DNA from: Companilactobacillus bobalius
GTDB taxonomy: Bacteria > Bacillota > Bacilli > Lactobacillales > Lactobacillaceae
Reading direction: 5' to 3'
Length of the DNA stretch: 64,000 nt
NCBI RefSeq assembly: GCF_009764355.1
Contig: NZ_LNUA01000031.1
Location: 310,001-374,000 of the forward strand
Part shown: piece by piece, positions 8,271-18,186 of the stretch
How positions within the stretch are numbered: the first letter of the stretch is position 1
How the letters are laid out: each line of letters begins with the position of its first letter
The notes under the pieces: model-generated
Told to the model about the DNA's origin: nothing
The model's database searches: none
The model's input: only the letters and a program-made list of their open reading frames with translations
Translations under genes and position numbers: made by a program

Positions 8271-9140
8271 TTATTTGATTGAAGGTGTACCGAACCATTG
8301 GATACGTTCCTTAGTTGTTTCAGTAATAGCTTTAGCACCAGGTGCAAGCAATTTACGTGGGTCATAACCCTTTTCATCAATATCCAAGTCTTTCTTAGCT
8401 TCGATATATTCACGTGTTGCTTTAGCGAATGAAAGTTGTAATTCAGTATTAACGTTAACCTTTGAGATACCCATTGAAACAGCCTTGATGATTTGTTCCT
8501 TAGGAATACCTGAACCACCATGAAGAACAAGTGGTGTCTTGATAACATCAGCTAATTCCTTAAGACGGTCAAAGCTTAAACCTTTCCAGTTGTCAGGGTA
8601 AACACCATGAATGTTACCAATACCGACAGCAAGGTAATCAACACCTGTAGCAGCAAGAGTCTTAGCTTCTTCAACATCAGCTAATTCACCTAAACCAACG
8701 ATACCATCTTCAGTACCACCGATTGAACCAACTTCAGCTTCAACAGACATGTTCTTAGCATGAGCTAATTTAACAATTTCCTTAGTCTTTTCAAGGTTTT
8801 CTGCGAATGGAAGGTCATGACCATCGAACATAACTGAGTTATATCCAACTTCGATACATTCCTTAGCAGCTTCGTAGTTACCATGATCCAAGTGCATTAC
8901 AACTGGAACTGTGATACCCATTGACTTGATTGTGTCTTGTACAAGGTGTAGACATAGTTCATAACCACCCATGTACTTAGCAGCACCCATTGATGTTTGA
9001 ACCAAGATAGGTGTTTGTGTTTCTTGGGCAGCAGCCAAAATTGAGCGTGTCCATTCCAAGTCGTTGATGTTAAAAGCACCAACAGCATACTTGCCTTTAC
9101 GGGCGTTATTGAAAATTTCGTTACCGTTTGTTAAAACCAT
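8271..9140 (-). CDS. fba: Class II fructose-1,6-bisphosphate aldolase
   Basis: 289 residues, the normal length. Cleaves fructose 1,6-bisphosphate to glyceraldehyde 3-phosphate and dihydroxyacetone phosphate in glycolysis. Zinc and catalytic residues: HLDHG (Asp85 and His86), EAEVGSIGG near 135-145, GNIHGVYP and VLHGGSGIP. GGAGG lies nine bases before the ATG. Single-gene unit with its own terminator; tagatose-bisphosphate aldolase is the nearest paralogous family, but this sequence reads as the standard Gram-positive FbaA type. Confidence 0.95.
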   Translation of the reverse strand: MVLTNGNEIFNNARKGKYAVGAFNINDLEWTRSILAAAQETQTPILVQTSMGAAKYMGGYELCLHLVQDTIKSMGITVPVVMHLDHGNYEAAKECIEVGYNSVMFDGHDLPFAENLEKTKEIVKLAHAKNMSVEAEVGSIGGTEDGIVGLGELADVEEAKTLAATGVDYLAVGIGNIHGVYPDNWKGLSFDRLKELADVIKTPLVLHGGSGIPKEQIIKAVSMGISKVNVNTELQLSFAKATREYIEAKKDLDIDEKGYDPRKLLAPGAKAITETTKERIQWFGTPSIK

Positions 9141-9240
9141 CGATAAACCTCCATAAAATTCATTTTCGAATACATTGATAATTCTAACTCAAAATGGTAG
9201 AAATTAATACTTTTTTTAACAAACTATTTCTGTAAACCCA

Positions 9241-9423
9241 TTAATGGATGTGAAAATAGATGTAAAACGCTATCATATAAAGGATAAGCAGGCCAATTAA
9301 AATGAACCACCAATATTTTTTACTGGTGGATTTGATGAAGGTGTTATAAATTGCCATGACGATGAAGAAGGCAATTAAGGTTGTTAAAATACTGAGGACT
9401 ATTAGTATTGGAATATTAATCAT
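9241..9423 (-). CDS. Small membrane protein of unknown function
   Basis: 60 residues: two hydrophobic helices (about 4-26 and 39-58) joined by a lysine-rich linker FIKSTSKKYWW. No family recognised. No Shine-Dalgarno sequence precedes the ATG; instead a TATAAT lies only nine bases upstream, so the mRNA could be leaderless. The coding call rests on length, composition and position between fba and the epimerase gene. Confidence 0.5.
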   Translation of the reverse strand: MINIPILIVLSILTTLIAFFIVMAIYNTFIKSTSKKYWWFILIGLLILYMIAFYIYFHIH

Positions 9424-9541
9424 AATATCTATATTATACGCAAAAACTTTCAGAAAACGATATCCTATGAAACAAACGTGTCTACCTATATTAATAAAGT
9501 TATCTTTGATATACTGTAGGTAATTTATTGAGGTGATAATT

Positions 9542-10684
9542 TTGGATAAAATTAAAGTTATGACGGTCTTTGGTACCAGACCCGAAGCAATTAAAATGGC
9601 ACCCTTAGTTTTAAAATTAAAGCAAAATAGTGATCGTTTCGATACTGTGACAGTAGTTACAGCTCAACATCGTGAAATGTTAGACTCAGTGCTTGAAATT
9701 TTTAAGATCAAGCCTGATTATGACTTAAATATCATGAAGGAACGTCAAACACTTAGTGGTATCACTGGTTTAGTTTTGAAGGAACTAGATAGTATCATTG
9801 AAAAAGAAAAACCTGATATTGTACTAGTTCATGGTGATACAACAACTACATTCAGTGCCGCTTTGTCAGCCTTCTATCATCAAACACGTATTGGACATGT
9901 TGAAGCCGGTTTGAGAACTTGGAATAAGTATTCACCATGGCCAGAAGAAATGAATCGTCAAATGACTGATGATTTAACTGATCTATACTTTGCTCCAACT
10001 GATGAAAGTAAAGCTAACTTGTTGAAGGAAAATCATCATGGCGAAAATATCTTTGTAACTGGTAACACAGCTATCGATGCTTTGAAGAGCACCGTTCACA
10101 AAGATTATCATCATGATATCTTAGATGTAATTGATCCAGACAAGAAAATGATTTTAATCACAATGCATCGTCGTGAAAACCAAGGTGAACCAATGAAAGA
10201 AGTCTTCAGAGCAATGCGTAAAGTTGTTGCTAAGCATGATGACATTGAATTAGTTTACCCAGTACATTTGAACCCAGTCGTTCAACAAACTGCTAAAGAA
10301 ATTCTAGGTGGGGTAGATAGAATTCATTTGATCGAACCATTAGATGTAGTCGACTTCCATAATTTAGCATCAAGAAGTTACTTTATTATGACAGATTCCG
10401 GTGGTGTTCAAGAAGAAGCCCCATCATTAGGAAAACCAGTCCTAGTTTTACGTGACACAACAGAACGTCCTGAAGGTGTAAAAGCTGGAACTTTGAAGTT
10501 AGTTGGTACAGACGCTGAAGTAGTTGAGAGAGAAATGACACGTTTAATCACTGACAACGCTGAATACGATCGTATGGCAAATGCCAAAAACCCATACGGT
10601 GACGGTAAAGCTTCCGAACGTATTTTGGATGCAATGAGCTATTACTTCAAACAAACAACAGAGAAACCAGACGAATTTAAATAA
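9542..10684 (+). CDS. wecB: UDP-N-acetylglucosamine 2-epimerase (non-hydrolysing)
   Basis: 380 residues from TTG 9542; the frame also has a GTG at 9533 but that codon lies inside the ribosome site GAGGTGAT, so TTG is preferred. Interconverts UDP-GlcNAc and UDP-ManNAc for wall polysaccharide or teichoic acid linkage units. Family motifs: GTRPEAIKMAPLV, HGDTTTTFSAA, HVEAGLRT, PEEMNRQ, MHRREN, TDSGGVQEEAP and RDTTERPEGV, the last two binding the nucleotide. Also called mnaA in bacilli. Stands alone here, followed by a repeat element and a terminator. Confidence 0.93.
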   Translation: MDKIKVMTVFGTRPEAIKMAPLVLKLKQNSDRFDTVTVVTAQHREMLDSVLEIFKIKPDYDLNIMKERQTLSGITGLVLKELDSIIEKEKPDIVLVHGDTTTTFSAALSAFYHQTRIGHVEAGLRTWNKYSPWPEEMNRQMTDDLTDLYFAPTDESKANLLKENHHGENIFVTGNTAIDALKSTVHKDYHHDILDVIDPDKKMILITMHRRENQGEPMKEVFRAMRKVVAKHDDIELVYPVHLNPVVQQTAKEILGGVDRIHLIEPLDVVDFHNLASRSYFIMTDSGGVQEEAPSLGKPVLVLRDTTERPEGVKAGTLKLVGTDAEVVEREMTRLITDNAEYDRMANAKNPYGDGKASERILDAMSYYFKQTTEKPDEFK

Positions 10685-10710
10685 ACGGTGAGAAATATTC
10701 TCAAGTTCAA

Positions 10711-10830
10711 TTGTAACTAGATGCCAACTAATGTGGATGAATATGCCGTCGTCCGCAAAAAATCTGTGGGCCCACAGATTTTTTACTACCGACTAATTCT
10801 TTGATTCCAATGTTATCGGTGGTTTAAGGC
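10711..10830 (+). repeat. Modular structured repeat, copy A (core deleted)
   Basis: Begins TTGTAACTAG, then GCCGTCGTCCGC, then arms AAAAAATCTGTGGGCC and its complement meeting directly with no interior, then TACTACCGACT. It is the smallest member of the family: helix P1 alone with the flanking blocks. Outer flanks are imperfect inverted repeats of about 20 bases. Confidence 0.75.
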
Positions 10831-10850
10831 ATTAATTCTACATAATTAAT

Positions 10851-10898
10851 AAAGAGTGTTCATATCAATTTGTTAAAATTGGATGAACACTCTTTTTT
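10851..10898 (+). terminator. Intrinsic terminator (wecB transcript)
   Basis: AAGAGTGTTCAT / ATGAACACTCTT with an inner CAATTT / AAATTG stem and six T. Related in sequence to the terminator at 59443-59496. Confidence 0.85.
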
Positions 10899-11040
10899 CT
10901 TTTAAAAATATTATAAAAAATTTCTTTACAATTATGGTTAATATAGGACTCCCGTGGGCCAAGTTGAGCTAGATAATTTTATGCTTGGATAGAATTGAGG
11001 TAACGTTTATTTAAATTGATGTTGTTATTTTTGTTTTAAA

Positions 11041-11137
11041 AATTTAGAAAGTAATAATGAATAGAGAAGTTTACCAGTCTGGAGTAAAAGCTGTGCCCAC
11101 GGCGTTCCACCGCCTTTTCAACTTTTGCGGAAGACGA
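11041..11137 (-). repeat. Modular structured repeat, copy H (degenerate)
   Basis: Plus-strand sequence AATTTAGAAAGTAATAA, then GTCTGGAGTAAAAG, then GGCGTTCCACC, then CTTTTGCGGAAGAC; these blocks match copy F at 31075-31283 but the interior helices are lost. The rest of the gene-free stretch 10899-11166 shows nothing else recognisable. Confidence 0.65.
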
Positions 11138-11166
11138 AATATTTAGTCAAACAAAAAAGAATCGAA

Positions 11167-11628
11167 TTAAATTTCATTTCGACTCTTTCGACGTGCTTTT
11201 AAATTTTTAATACGATCAATCAAATGACGATTTTGATAATTGAAAATTAACTTCGATGAGAAGTAATTAAATAGCCCAACAATCAATTGATCAATAGCTT
11301 TGATAATCAAGTTATTCCAAGGAAAAATGAAAACCGCTACGACCATGAAAATATCATCAAAGATCAGTGAGAAGATACGTGAAACAAGGAAGAACATTCC
11401 TTCTTTAAATAGTTTCTTCAGGTTTTCCATTTCAGATTTGAAAACATATAATTTCGTTACAAAGAATGAAAAGAAGTTGGAGATAAACCAAGCAATAGTA
11501 TTAGCAATCCACAAGGTAATATGGAAATAGTTATGCGATAGATCGAAAATTCCGATATTTAATAGTGATGCTAAAAAACCAAAGAGACAGTAAACTCCAA
11601 AATTACGGTATTTTTTTAAGAAGTCCAT
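11167..11628 (-). CDS. GtrA family membrane protein
   Basis: 153 residues with four hydrophobic helices and the family pattern FGFLASLLNIGIFDL near 17-31, NTIAWFISNFFSFFVTKLYVF near 43-63 (segment quoted in part) and a basic C-terminal tail. GtrA proteins are thought to help move lipid-linked sugars across the membrane for wall glycosylation. Starts two bases after the flavodoxin gene, so the two are probably co-transcribed, an unusual pairing. Confidence 0.85.
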   Translation of the reverse strand: MDFLKKYRNFGVYCLFGFLASLLNIGIFDLSHNYFHITLWIANTIAWFISNFFSFFVTKLYVFKSEMENLKKLFKEGMFFLVSRIFSLIFDDIFMVVAVFIFPWNNLIIKAIDQLIVGLFNYFSSKLIFNYQNRHLIDRIKNLKARRKSRNEI

Positions 11629-11630
11629 TT

Positions 11631-12086
11631 TTAAAGATCCATTTCTTGTGCCTTTTTAAAGATTTGTTCAGCAAAATTGTCGAGGTTATCGATATCTTCT
11701 TGTTCTGGTCCTAACTCGACTTTGACAGAGTCAGCTCCACGAGTAGCACCAGTTTTTTGAAATACTTTATCGAATTCTTCTACGGCTCGGCAGAAATCCT
11801 CATAGAAAGTGTCACCTGAACCACAGACACCGTATACTTTTCCAGTTAAGTCAAGGTCTTGCATGTCATCGTAGAAGTCCAATGCTTCATCTGGCACGAC
11901 ACCTTGGTCATAAGTATAGCTAGCGATAATGCAGATATCAGAATCCTCAAAGTCGGCTACATCTGTTTGAGAAACTTCGCTCATATCAACATCACAACCT
12001 AAATCCTCGAACTTTTCAGTTAGGACATAGGCGATATCTTCATCATTACCAGTAATGCTAGCAAAAACAATTTTTACTTTTGTCAT
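11631..12086 (-). CDS. Flavodoxin
   Basis: 151 residues, typical of short-chain flavodoxin. FMN phosphate-binding loop SITGNDED at residues 10-17, aromatic-flanked loop ASYTYDQG near 55-62 and the VCGSGDTFYEDFC segment near 88-100 that contacts the isoalloxazine ring. Very acidic, as is normal for the family. An electron carrier of the cytosol; partner not evident from neighbours, since GtrA follows and map is divergent. Confidence 0.92.
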   Translation of the reverse strand: MTKVKIVFASITGNDEDIAYVLTEKFEDLGCDVDMSEVSQTDVADFEDSDICIIASYTYDQGVVPDEALDFYDDMQDLDLTGKVYGVCGSGDTFYEDFCRAVEEFDKVFQKTGATRGADSVKVELGPEQEDIDNLDNFAEQIFKKAQEMDL

Positions 12087-12210
12087 AATTGTCGCCTCAT
12101 TATTTAATCTTTAGATATTATAGCAAAAATTAATATCACGGGCTATCTAATTCCGAAACCCTCTAATGTTATAATGAAACTAACATATTTTTGAAGGGAC
12201 ATGTTATAAA

Positions 12211-13005
12211 GTGATTACATTAAAATCTGCAAGAGAAATCGAAGGAATGAGAAAGTCTGGAGAATTGCTTGCTAATACACATATTGGTTTACGTGACATT
12301 ATTAAACCAGGAATTTCTTCAATGGAAATTGAAAATTTTGCTAACGACTATATCGTTTCACACGGTGGTCGTCCATCAGAAAAGGGTTTTGAAGGCTACA
12401 AGTATGCAACTTGTGTCTGTGTTAATGATGAAGTTGCCCACGGTATTCCTCGTAAGAACCTTATTTTAAAGAGCGGTGACGTTCTAAAAGTAGATATGAC
12501 CGTTAACTTAAATGGTTATGAAAGTGATTCTTGCTGGACATATGCAGTTGGAGATTTGTCAGCTGAAGATCAAAAATTAATGGATGTAACACACAAGGCT
12601 CTATACTTGGGAATTGATCAAGCTGTAGTTGGCAATCGTCTTGGTGATATTGGTTATGCTATCCAACATTATGTTGAAGATGAAAATCATATGGGCGATG
12701 TCCGTGACTTGATTGGTCATGGTATTCAACCAACCATGCATGAAGCTCCAAACGTTCCTCATTATGGCGAACCAGGACAAGGTTTGCGTTTACGTGAAGG
12801 AATGACAATTACTATTGAACCAATGGTTAACCTTGGAACGTGGGAAATTAAAGATAAGTTTGTTAAAGCTGATGGCTGGGAATATTTTGTTTCTGCCGAT
12901 GGAACTGATTCAGCACAATATGAACATACCATTGCCATTACCAAAGATGGTCCTAAGATCTTGACTTCTCAAGATCCAGAATATGATGCTAAATACTTAC
13001 TTTAA
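12211..13005 (+). CDS. map: Methionine aminopeptidase, type I
   Basis: 264 residues, GTG start with AAGGGA about a dozen bases upstream and TATAAT at 12170-12175. Removes the initiator methionine from nascent proteins. Metal ligands appear in order: VDMT and ESDS (Asp, Asp), GHGIQ (His), TIEPM (Glu) and QYEHT (Glu). Tail extends slightly past the catalytic domain. First gene of a run with the YihY and galU genes. Confidence 0.95.
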   Translation: MITLKSAREIEGMRKSGELLANTHIGLRDIIKPGISSMEIENFANDYIVSHGGRPSEKGFEGYKYATCVCVNDEVAHGIPRKNLILKSGDVLKVDMTVNLNGYESDSCWTYAVGDLSAEDQKLMDVTHKALYLGIDQAVVGNRLGDIGYAIQHYVEDENHMGDVRDLIGHGIQPTMHEAPNVPHYGEPGQGLRLREGMTITIEPMVNLGTWEIKDKFVKADGWEYFVSADGTDSAQYEHTIAITKDGPKILTSQDPEYDAKYLL

Positions 13006-13022
13006 AATAGTGAGGATAAATA

Positions 13023-13982
13023 ATGGAAGAAGAAAAGCAACAAATACCACTGTTTAGGCAATCGATAACTAAAAAGCAGAAGTTATTTGGCTTTGTTAAA
13101 TATGTTACTCAAGCGATGAGTGATTCTAATGTCCCCATGGCTTCCAAAGCAATCACATATTATATTTTGTTGTCGTTGTTTCCAGCGGTAATTGTTGTGG
13201 GAAATTTAATCCCATTATTACATTTGGATAAACCGACAGTTATTAGTTATATCGAGTTTATTTTGCCTGATGATTTGCATCATTATTTTTTACCCACGAT
13301 AGTAAAAGTCTTGTCTAATTCCAACAAAGGCGTCTTGTCAGTTGGTATTGTCGTATCCTTATGGGCAATTTCACGTGGATTGAATATTGCTCAAATGACG
13401 ATGAATGAGGCCTATGGACTAGATATTAATAATCTATTTGCTGAACAAACTTTTGTAAATTATGTTATTCGTCGGACGTTAGCCTTTTTAATGACGCTAA
13501 TGTTATTAGTGATTGGTGTGATGGCGATTGTAACGTTTACATTTGGACAAATATTTTTAAATTGGCTAGTTCCATTGCTACGTATAAAGTCAACACTTTT
13601 AGATGTCTTTATGCGTTGGAAATGGCCCTTTGCTATTGTTATAATATTGATGATCGTTTTTGCTTTGTATTATTTTTTACCTAATATCCATCTTAAGTTT
13701 TATTACATAATAACCGGATCAATTATTACTAGTGTTGGTTTACTAGGATTATCGCAATTGTTCTCTTACTATCTAAAATATTTTGGATCGGCTTGGGACA
13801 ATTACGGTGCAATTGGTGCCATTATTGTGTTTTTACTGTGGGTGAATATGTCAGTAACAATCTTTTTATTTGGAAATGCCGTTAACGTCGGTTTTGCCGA
13901 AGCATACGGCGGTCCATTTTTAAGAAGAAATACTGGTAAGTTAACTAGTTATCTGAAATCGCACGAAAAGGAGAATAATTGA
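13023..13982 (+). CDS. YihY/UPF0761 family integral membrane protein
   Basis: 319 residues with six hydrophobic segments and the family pattern [17 protein letters not shown] near residue 40 and [17 protein letters not shown] near 260. Formerly annotated as ribonuclease BN, a mis-assignment in Escherichia coli; real function unknown. Starts 17 bases after map and shares a TGATG junction with galU, so the three genes likely form one transcript. Confidence 0.9.
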   Translation: MEEEKQQIPLFRQSITKKQKLFGFVKYVTQAMSDSNVPMASKAITYYILLSLFPAVIVVGNLIPLLHLDKPTVISYIEFILPDDLHHYFLPTIVKVLSNSNKGVLSVGIVVSLWAISRGLNIAQMTMNEAYGLDINNLFAEQTFVNYVIRRTLAFLMTLMLLVIGVMAIVTFTFGQIFLNWLVPLLRIKSTLLDVFMRWKWPFAIVIILMIVFALYYFLPNIHLKFYYIITGSIITSVGLLGLSQLFSYYLKYFGSAWDNYGAIGAIIVFLLWVNMSVTIFLFGNAVNVGFAEAYGGPFLRRNTGKLTSYLKSHEKENN

Positions 13983-14896
13983 TGAAAGTTAGAAAAGCAA
14001 TTATACCAGCAGCAGGATTAGGAACAAGATTTTTACCAGCAACAAAGGCTTTAGCTAAGGAAATGTTACCAATTGTTGATAAGCCAACAATTCAATTTAT
14101 CGTTGAGGAAGCTAAGGCTTCAGGTATCGAAGATATTTTGATTATTACTGGTAAGAATAAGCGTTCTATTGAAGATCACTTTGATGCCGTACCAGAATTG
14201 GAACAAAATCTTCAAGCAAAGAACAAGACAGAATTATTGAAAGTTGTTCAAGACACAACTAATTTGGGTGTTAACTTGTACTACAGTCGTCAAGCTCATC
14301 CAAATGGTTTAGGAGATGCTGTTGCTCAAGCACGTTCATTTATTGGTGACGAACCATTCGTTGTTATGTTGGGTGACGATTTAATGAAGGATAAGGTTCC
14401 TTTGACAAAGCAATTGATTAACGACTATGACAAGACACATGCTTCAACTCTAGCTGTTATGCGAGTACCAGAAAGAGATGTTTCTAAGTATGGTGTTATT
14501 GATCCTGAAGGCGAAACAGCCCCTGGACTATATAATGTTAAGAAATTTGTTGAAAAGCCAAAGACTGAAGATGCTCCAAGTAATCTAGCTATTATTGGAC
14601 GTTATCTTTTGACACCAGAAATCTTTGATTTACTAGCAACTCAAAAACCAGGTGCTGGTAACGAAATTCAATTGACTGATGCAATTGATCGTATGAATAA
14701 GACACAACGTGTGTTTGCTCATGAATTCAAGGGTCAAAGATATGATGTTGGTAACAAATTTGGCTATGTTAAGACAAATATTGAATATGGTTTGACTCAT
14801 CCTGAAGTTGAAAGTGAGTTAAAACCATACATTTTGGATCTTGCTAAGAAACTTCAAGCAGAAGACAAACCTGCTAGCAAGAAATCAAGTAAATAA
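13982..14896 (+). CDS. galU: UTP-glucose-1-phosphate uridylyltransferase
   Basis: 304 residues from ATG 13982, whose A is the last base of the preceding stop codon; AAAGGAG lies before it. Makes UDP-glucose from glucose 1-phosphate and UTP, feeding polysaccharide, lipoteichoic acid and galactose metabolism. Motifs: [21 protein letters not shown] nucleotide-binding loop (first residues quoted), [17 protein letters not shown] and FVEKP. Lysine-rich tail. Confidence 0.95.
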   Translation: MKVRKAIIPAAGLGTRFLPATKALAKEMLPIVDKPTIQFIVEEAKASGIEDILIITGKNKRSIEDHFDAVPELEQNLQAKNKTELLKVVQDTTNLGVNLYYSRQAHPNGLGDAVAQARSFIGDEPFVVMLGDDLMKDKVPLTKQLINDYDKTHASTLAVMRVPERDVSKYGVIDPEGETAPGLYNVKKFVEKPKTEDAPSNLAIIGRYLLTPEIFDLLATQKPGAGNEIQLTDAIDRMNKTQRVFAHEFKGQRYDVGNKFGYVKTNIEYGLTHPEVESELKPYILDLAKKLQAEDKPASKKSSK

Positions 14897-15181
14897 TTAA
14901 CCAAGTAATAGACAGTCATTAGCGACTCTGAAACCGAAGAGTTGTTTGTGGCTGTTTTTATTATGATAAAAAATCGGAAATTCATAGTAATCTTTTTGAT
15001 TTAGTAAAACTAGAAACTCCCAGTTTTTAAGACCGTGTAATTTGGTTGATGTCTTCAGAACAACCGTATCGTCAATTATTTCAATATCGACAACGGCCAA
15101 CCTTTGGTCGTCATCTTCAACGAAAATGCGGTTGTTCTTTTTGAAGTCATTTAATAATAAGATTAAATCAATAGTACGCAT
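14897..15181 (-). CDS. Hypothetical protein
   Basis: 94 residues, soluble, beginning MRTIDLILLLNDF. GGAG lies eight bases before the ATG and the stop codon abuts the galU stop, with no gap between the two convergent genes. No family recognised; secondary structure looks mixed alpha and beta, with EDDDQRLAVVDIEI in the middle. Good ribosome site and an intact frame argue that it is real. Confidence 0.65.
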   Translation of the reverse strand: MRTIDLILLLNDFKKNNRIFVEDDDQRLAVVDIEIIDDTVVLKTSTKLHGLKNWEFLVLLNQKDYYEFPIFYHNKNSHKQLFGFRVANDCLLLG

Positions 15182-15268
15182 AAGAATTCTCCACTAAATA
15201 ATTGTTTTTATTGTCCAATTAAATTATTATGTAAGCTTAAGGATATTTTGGTTCTTGCTGGAAATATA

Positions 15269-15505
15269 TTGTAGCCGATACCAACTGATATGGCTTGAGG
15301 ATGCCGTCGTCCATAGAAAATCTGTGGGCCGCTGGAACGTGGTGGACACGACTTGAAGCTAATGATTTTTCATTTCGCGAAAAATCATGGATCTCTAAGC
15401 TCGGTCTTCTACTAACCTTGCTTCGCAAGCTAAGTAGAATTTCACCACTTAGGGCCCACAGATTTTCTACTACCGACTGTGTTTCTGTTTCTATTGTTAT
15501 CAGTT
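15269..15505 (+). repeat. Modular structured repeat, copy B (full length)
   Basis: ATTGTAGCCGATACCAACTG flank, GCCGTCGTCC, P1 arms AGAAAATCTGTGGGCC and complement, CTGGAACG, P2 GTGGTG / CACCAC, P3 CTTGAAG with CTCTAAG, P4 ATGATTTTTC / GAAAAATCAT with loop CATTTCG, and P5 CTACT...CTTGC / GCAAG...AGTAG, ending TACTACCGAC. Two apparent open frames here arise only from the repeat. Confidence 0.8.
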
Positions 15506-15557
15506 AGAATTACGGTGGTTGGATAGTTTTTAATTCTATTTAAGTGTAGAAAGATAG

Positions 15558-15740
15558 AACAACACACTAGTTCAGAGCAACAAGAAAATTGGCTCAGCCA
15601 TGAAATTTACCTTAGCAATTTATTGCTTAGGTAAAGGTCGAACTTGAAGATCCATAAATTTGCACAAAGTGCAAATTTATTAGCTTCCAGTCGGCCCATG
15701 GCGTTCCAGCCAAATTTTCTTGTTGTGGAGGACGGAATCA
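15558..15740 (-). repeat. Modular structured repeat, copy E (second arm type)
   Basis: Read on the minus strand: CCGTCCTCCA, P1 CAACAAGAAAATT and complement, CTGGAACG, P2 GCCATG / CATGGC, P3 CTGGAAG / CTTCAAG, P4 ATAAATTTGCAC / GTGCAAATTTAT, P5 TTTACCT..AGCAA / TTGCT..AGGTAAA, then CTAGTGTGTTGTTC. Architecture equals copy B although nearly every helix has a different sequence. Together copies B and E fill the gene-free stretch before the mevalonate operon. Confidence 0.8.
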
Positions 15741-15793
15741 TACAGTCATGCAATAAGAACCGATATCTTATCAAGTTTGAAGGGAAATAAATT

Positions 15794-16948
15794 ATGGATC
15801 CAATTGTAATTATAGACGCAAAGAGAACTGCTATTGGTAAGTTTCGTGGTCAATATGCTAATTTGACGGCAGTTCAATTAGGAACACAATTAGTTCAAAA
15901 ATTATTGGATAGGAATAAGATTGACCCTAAAAAGATTGATCAATTCATTTTTGGAAATGTATATCAAGCTGGAATGGGCCAGAACACTGCTAGACAGATT
16001 GGTTTAAACGTTGGTGGTCGAGTAGACTCGACTGCCATGACGGTTAATCAAGTTTGTGGTTCTGGAATGAAGGCCATTTACGAAGGTATCGCAGCTATTA
16101 CTATGGGTAATGCAGATATCGTTGTTGCTGGTGGTGTGGAAAGTATGTCTAATGCACCTTTCTATGCTCCTAGAACTGGAAAAATGGAAGTCAGTCCTAA
16201 ACTTTCTGACACATTATTCAATGATGGTCTAAATGATGCCTTCAACAATTTACCTATGGGTATAACGGCTGAAAATGTTGCTAAGAAATTCCATATCAGT
16301 CGTGAGCAACAAGATGAGTTTGCCTACAATTCTCATCAAAAGGCTCATCAAGCAGAGTCCAAATTGGCTAAGGAAATTATTCCGATTGAAGTTAATGGCG
16401 AAGAGATAACTACTGATCAGTCAATTCGTCCGACAACAACTTTGGAACAAATGGGTCAATTAAGAACTGTATTTGATAAACAAGGTACTGTTACAGCCGG
16501 AAATTCTTCACCAATCAATGACGGTGCCGCAGCGGTTATTCTGATGAAACAAAGTCGTGCAACTGAATTAGGTTTGACACCGGTAGCTGAAATTACGGGT
16601 TATACAGAAGTAGGAATTGATCCTAATTATATGGGATATGCTCCATACTATGCTGTAAATAAGTATTTTGATCGTTACAAGACTGGTTTAGATGATTTTG
16701 ATCTATATGAAGTTAATGAAGCTTTTGCTTCACAAGCAGTAGCCGTTAGTCGTGATTTGAATCTACCAATGGATCGTTTGAATATTTATGGAGGAGCAAT
16801 TGCCTTAGGACATCCATTAGGAGCTACAGGAGCTCGTATGATTGCTACCTTGATAAATTCGTTACAACAAGAAAAGAAGCAAACAGGTTTAGCCTCATTA
16901 TGTATTGGTGGCGGCATGGGTATGGCTATGGGTATTAAACTGCTATGA
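15794..16948 (+). CDS. Acetyl-CoA C-acetyltransferase (thiolase)
   Basis: 384 residues. Condenses two acetyl-CoA to acetoacetyl-CoA, the first step of the mevalonate pathway. Active-site Cys88 in VNQVCGSGMKA, His in ALGHPLGATGAR near 340 and second Cys in SLCIGGGMG near 370. GAAGGGA lies before the ATG. Overlaps the HMG-CoA reductase gene by four bases (ATGA), so translation is probably coupled. Operon order thiolase, reductase, synthase is common in lactobacilli. Confidence 0.95.
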   Translation: MDPIVIIDAKRTAIGKFRGQYANLTAVQLGTQLVQKLLDRNKIDPKKIDQFIFGNVYQAGMGQNTARQIGLNVGGRVDSTAMTVNQVCGSGMKAIYEGIAAITMGNADIVVAGGVESMSNAPFYAPRTGKMEVSPKLSDTLFNDGLNDAFNNLPMGITAENVAKKFHISREQQDEFAYNSHQKAHQAESKLAKEIIPIEVNGEEITTDQSIRPTTTLEQMGQLRTVFDKQGTVTAGNSSPINDGAAAVILMKQSRATELGLTPVAEITGYTEVGIDPNYMGYAPYYAVNKYFDRYKTGLDDFDLYEVNEAFASQAVAVSRDLNLPMDRLNIYGGAIALGHPLGATGARMIATLINSLQQEKKQTGLASLCIGGGMGMAMGIKLL

Positions 16949-18186
16949 AAATCTATGAAATGACGAATGAAGAAAGAATTAAGTTATTGGTTCAAACGGG
17001 TTATCTGACGACCAAACAAGCTGAATTGTTGCAGAATCGTCAAACCATTTCTTTAGATTTGGCTAATAGTTTGAGCGAAAATCAGATTGGTAGTTTTAGT
17101 TTGCCCTATGGTTTTGCCACGGACTTTGTAGTCGATGGACAAGATTATCTTGTGCCAATGGTTATCGAGGAACCTTCTGTGATTGCTGCAGCTTCTAATG
17201 CTGCTAAACGTATCAAAAATAGTGGTGGTTTTAGAACATTCCCCAGTTCTCGAGTAGTTTATGGTCAAATCGTTTTGGAAAATTTGACAAAAACCGATAT
17301 TGAAACCTTAGAAAAGAAAGATTCAGAGATATTTGAATTTGCTCAACAAGCGCATCCCAGTCTTATTAAACGAGGTGGCGGTATCGTTTCGTTGAAATTT
17401 AATCGCTACGATGATTTCTTTGAAATTGAACTCGGTATCGATACGGTTGATGCTATGGGTGCCAATATGGTTAATTCAATTTTGGAAAAGACAGCTCATA
17501 AGATTTCTAGCTTGGTTTCAGGTGATATCTTATGTAGTATTTTGTCTAATAGTGGTCAGGGACAAGTCATTACTGCTGAAGCGGCGATTGATTTTGAACA
17601 ACTCAAGACGAAATCTATGTCTGGTTCTGAAGTAGCAACTAGAATCGTGAAACTAGCTGATTTTGCTAAACAGTCAGTTAAACGAGCTGTGACTCACAAC
17701 AAAGGTATTATGAACGGAATTGATGCAGTTTATCTAGCTACAGGAAACGACTTCCGTGCTCAAGAAGCTGCGGCTCACAGTTTTGCCTTTGAATCTGGAC
17801 AGTATCAACCGTTCAGTGAATGGCAGATCAAAGATGGGCAATTATTGGGCACTTTAAAAATGCCAATTGAACTCGGTAGCGTCGGTGGGGCAATAAGTGC
17901 TTTACCGATGGCTCAACTTAGTTTGGCAATTATGAAGATCACTAATAGTAAACAATTACAGTCAGTAGTGGCTGCAGTTGGATTGGCTAATAATTTGTCA
18001 GCTCTGAGAGCTTTAGTGACAACTGGAATTCAGGCTGGTCATATGGGACTACAGAGTAAGTCATTAGCGGTTTCGGCTGGTGCCAGTGGTTCTGAAATTG
18101 ATGAAGTTTCGAAACAATTAAATCAAACAAAAAATTATACAATTGAAAATGCAAAGAATATTTTAATGGAATTAAGAGGTAAATAA
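16945..18186 (+). CDS. mvaA: Hydroxymethylglutaryl-CoA reductase, class II
   Basis: 413 residues, class II length with no membrane domain. Makes mevalonate from HMG-CoA with NAD(P)H. Motifs: VPMVIEEPSVIAAAS near 70-85 (Glu of the active site), GIMNGIDAV with catalytic Lys-Gly context near 250, GSVGGAISALP near 313 and GHMGLQSKSLAV near 370 (catalytic His). Overlaps both neighbours (four bases upstream, one base downstream). Confidence 0.95.
   Translation: MKIYEMTNEERIKLLVQTGYLTTKQAELLQNRQTISLDLANSLSENQIGSFSLPYGFATDFVVDGQDYLVPMVIEEPSVIAAASNAAKRIKNSGGFRTFPSSRVVYGQIVLENLTKTDIETLEKKDSEIFEFAQQAHPSLIKRGGGIVSLKFNRYDDFFEIELGIDTVDAMGANMVNSILEKTAHKISSLVSGDILCSILSNSGQGQVITAEAAIDFEQLKTKSMSGSEVATRIVKLADFAKQSVKRAVTHNKGIMNGIDAVYLATGNDFRAQEAAAHSFAFESGQYQPFSEWQIKDGQLLGTLKMPIELGSVGGAISALPMAQLSLAIMKITNSKQLQSVVAAVGLANNLSALRALVTTGIQAGHMGLQSKSLAVSAGASGSEIDEVSKQLNQTKNYTIENAKNILMELRGK

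Noticed and set aside
15237..15507. Open frames of 63 and 70 codons on opposite strands
   Set aside because: Both are produced by the arms of repeat copy B; no start context or family match.
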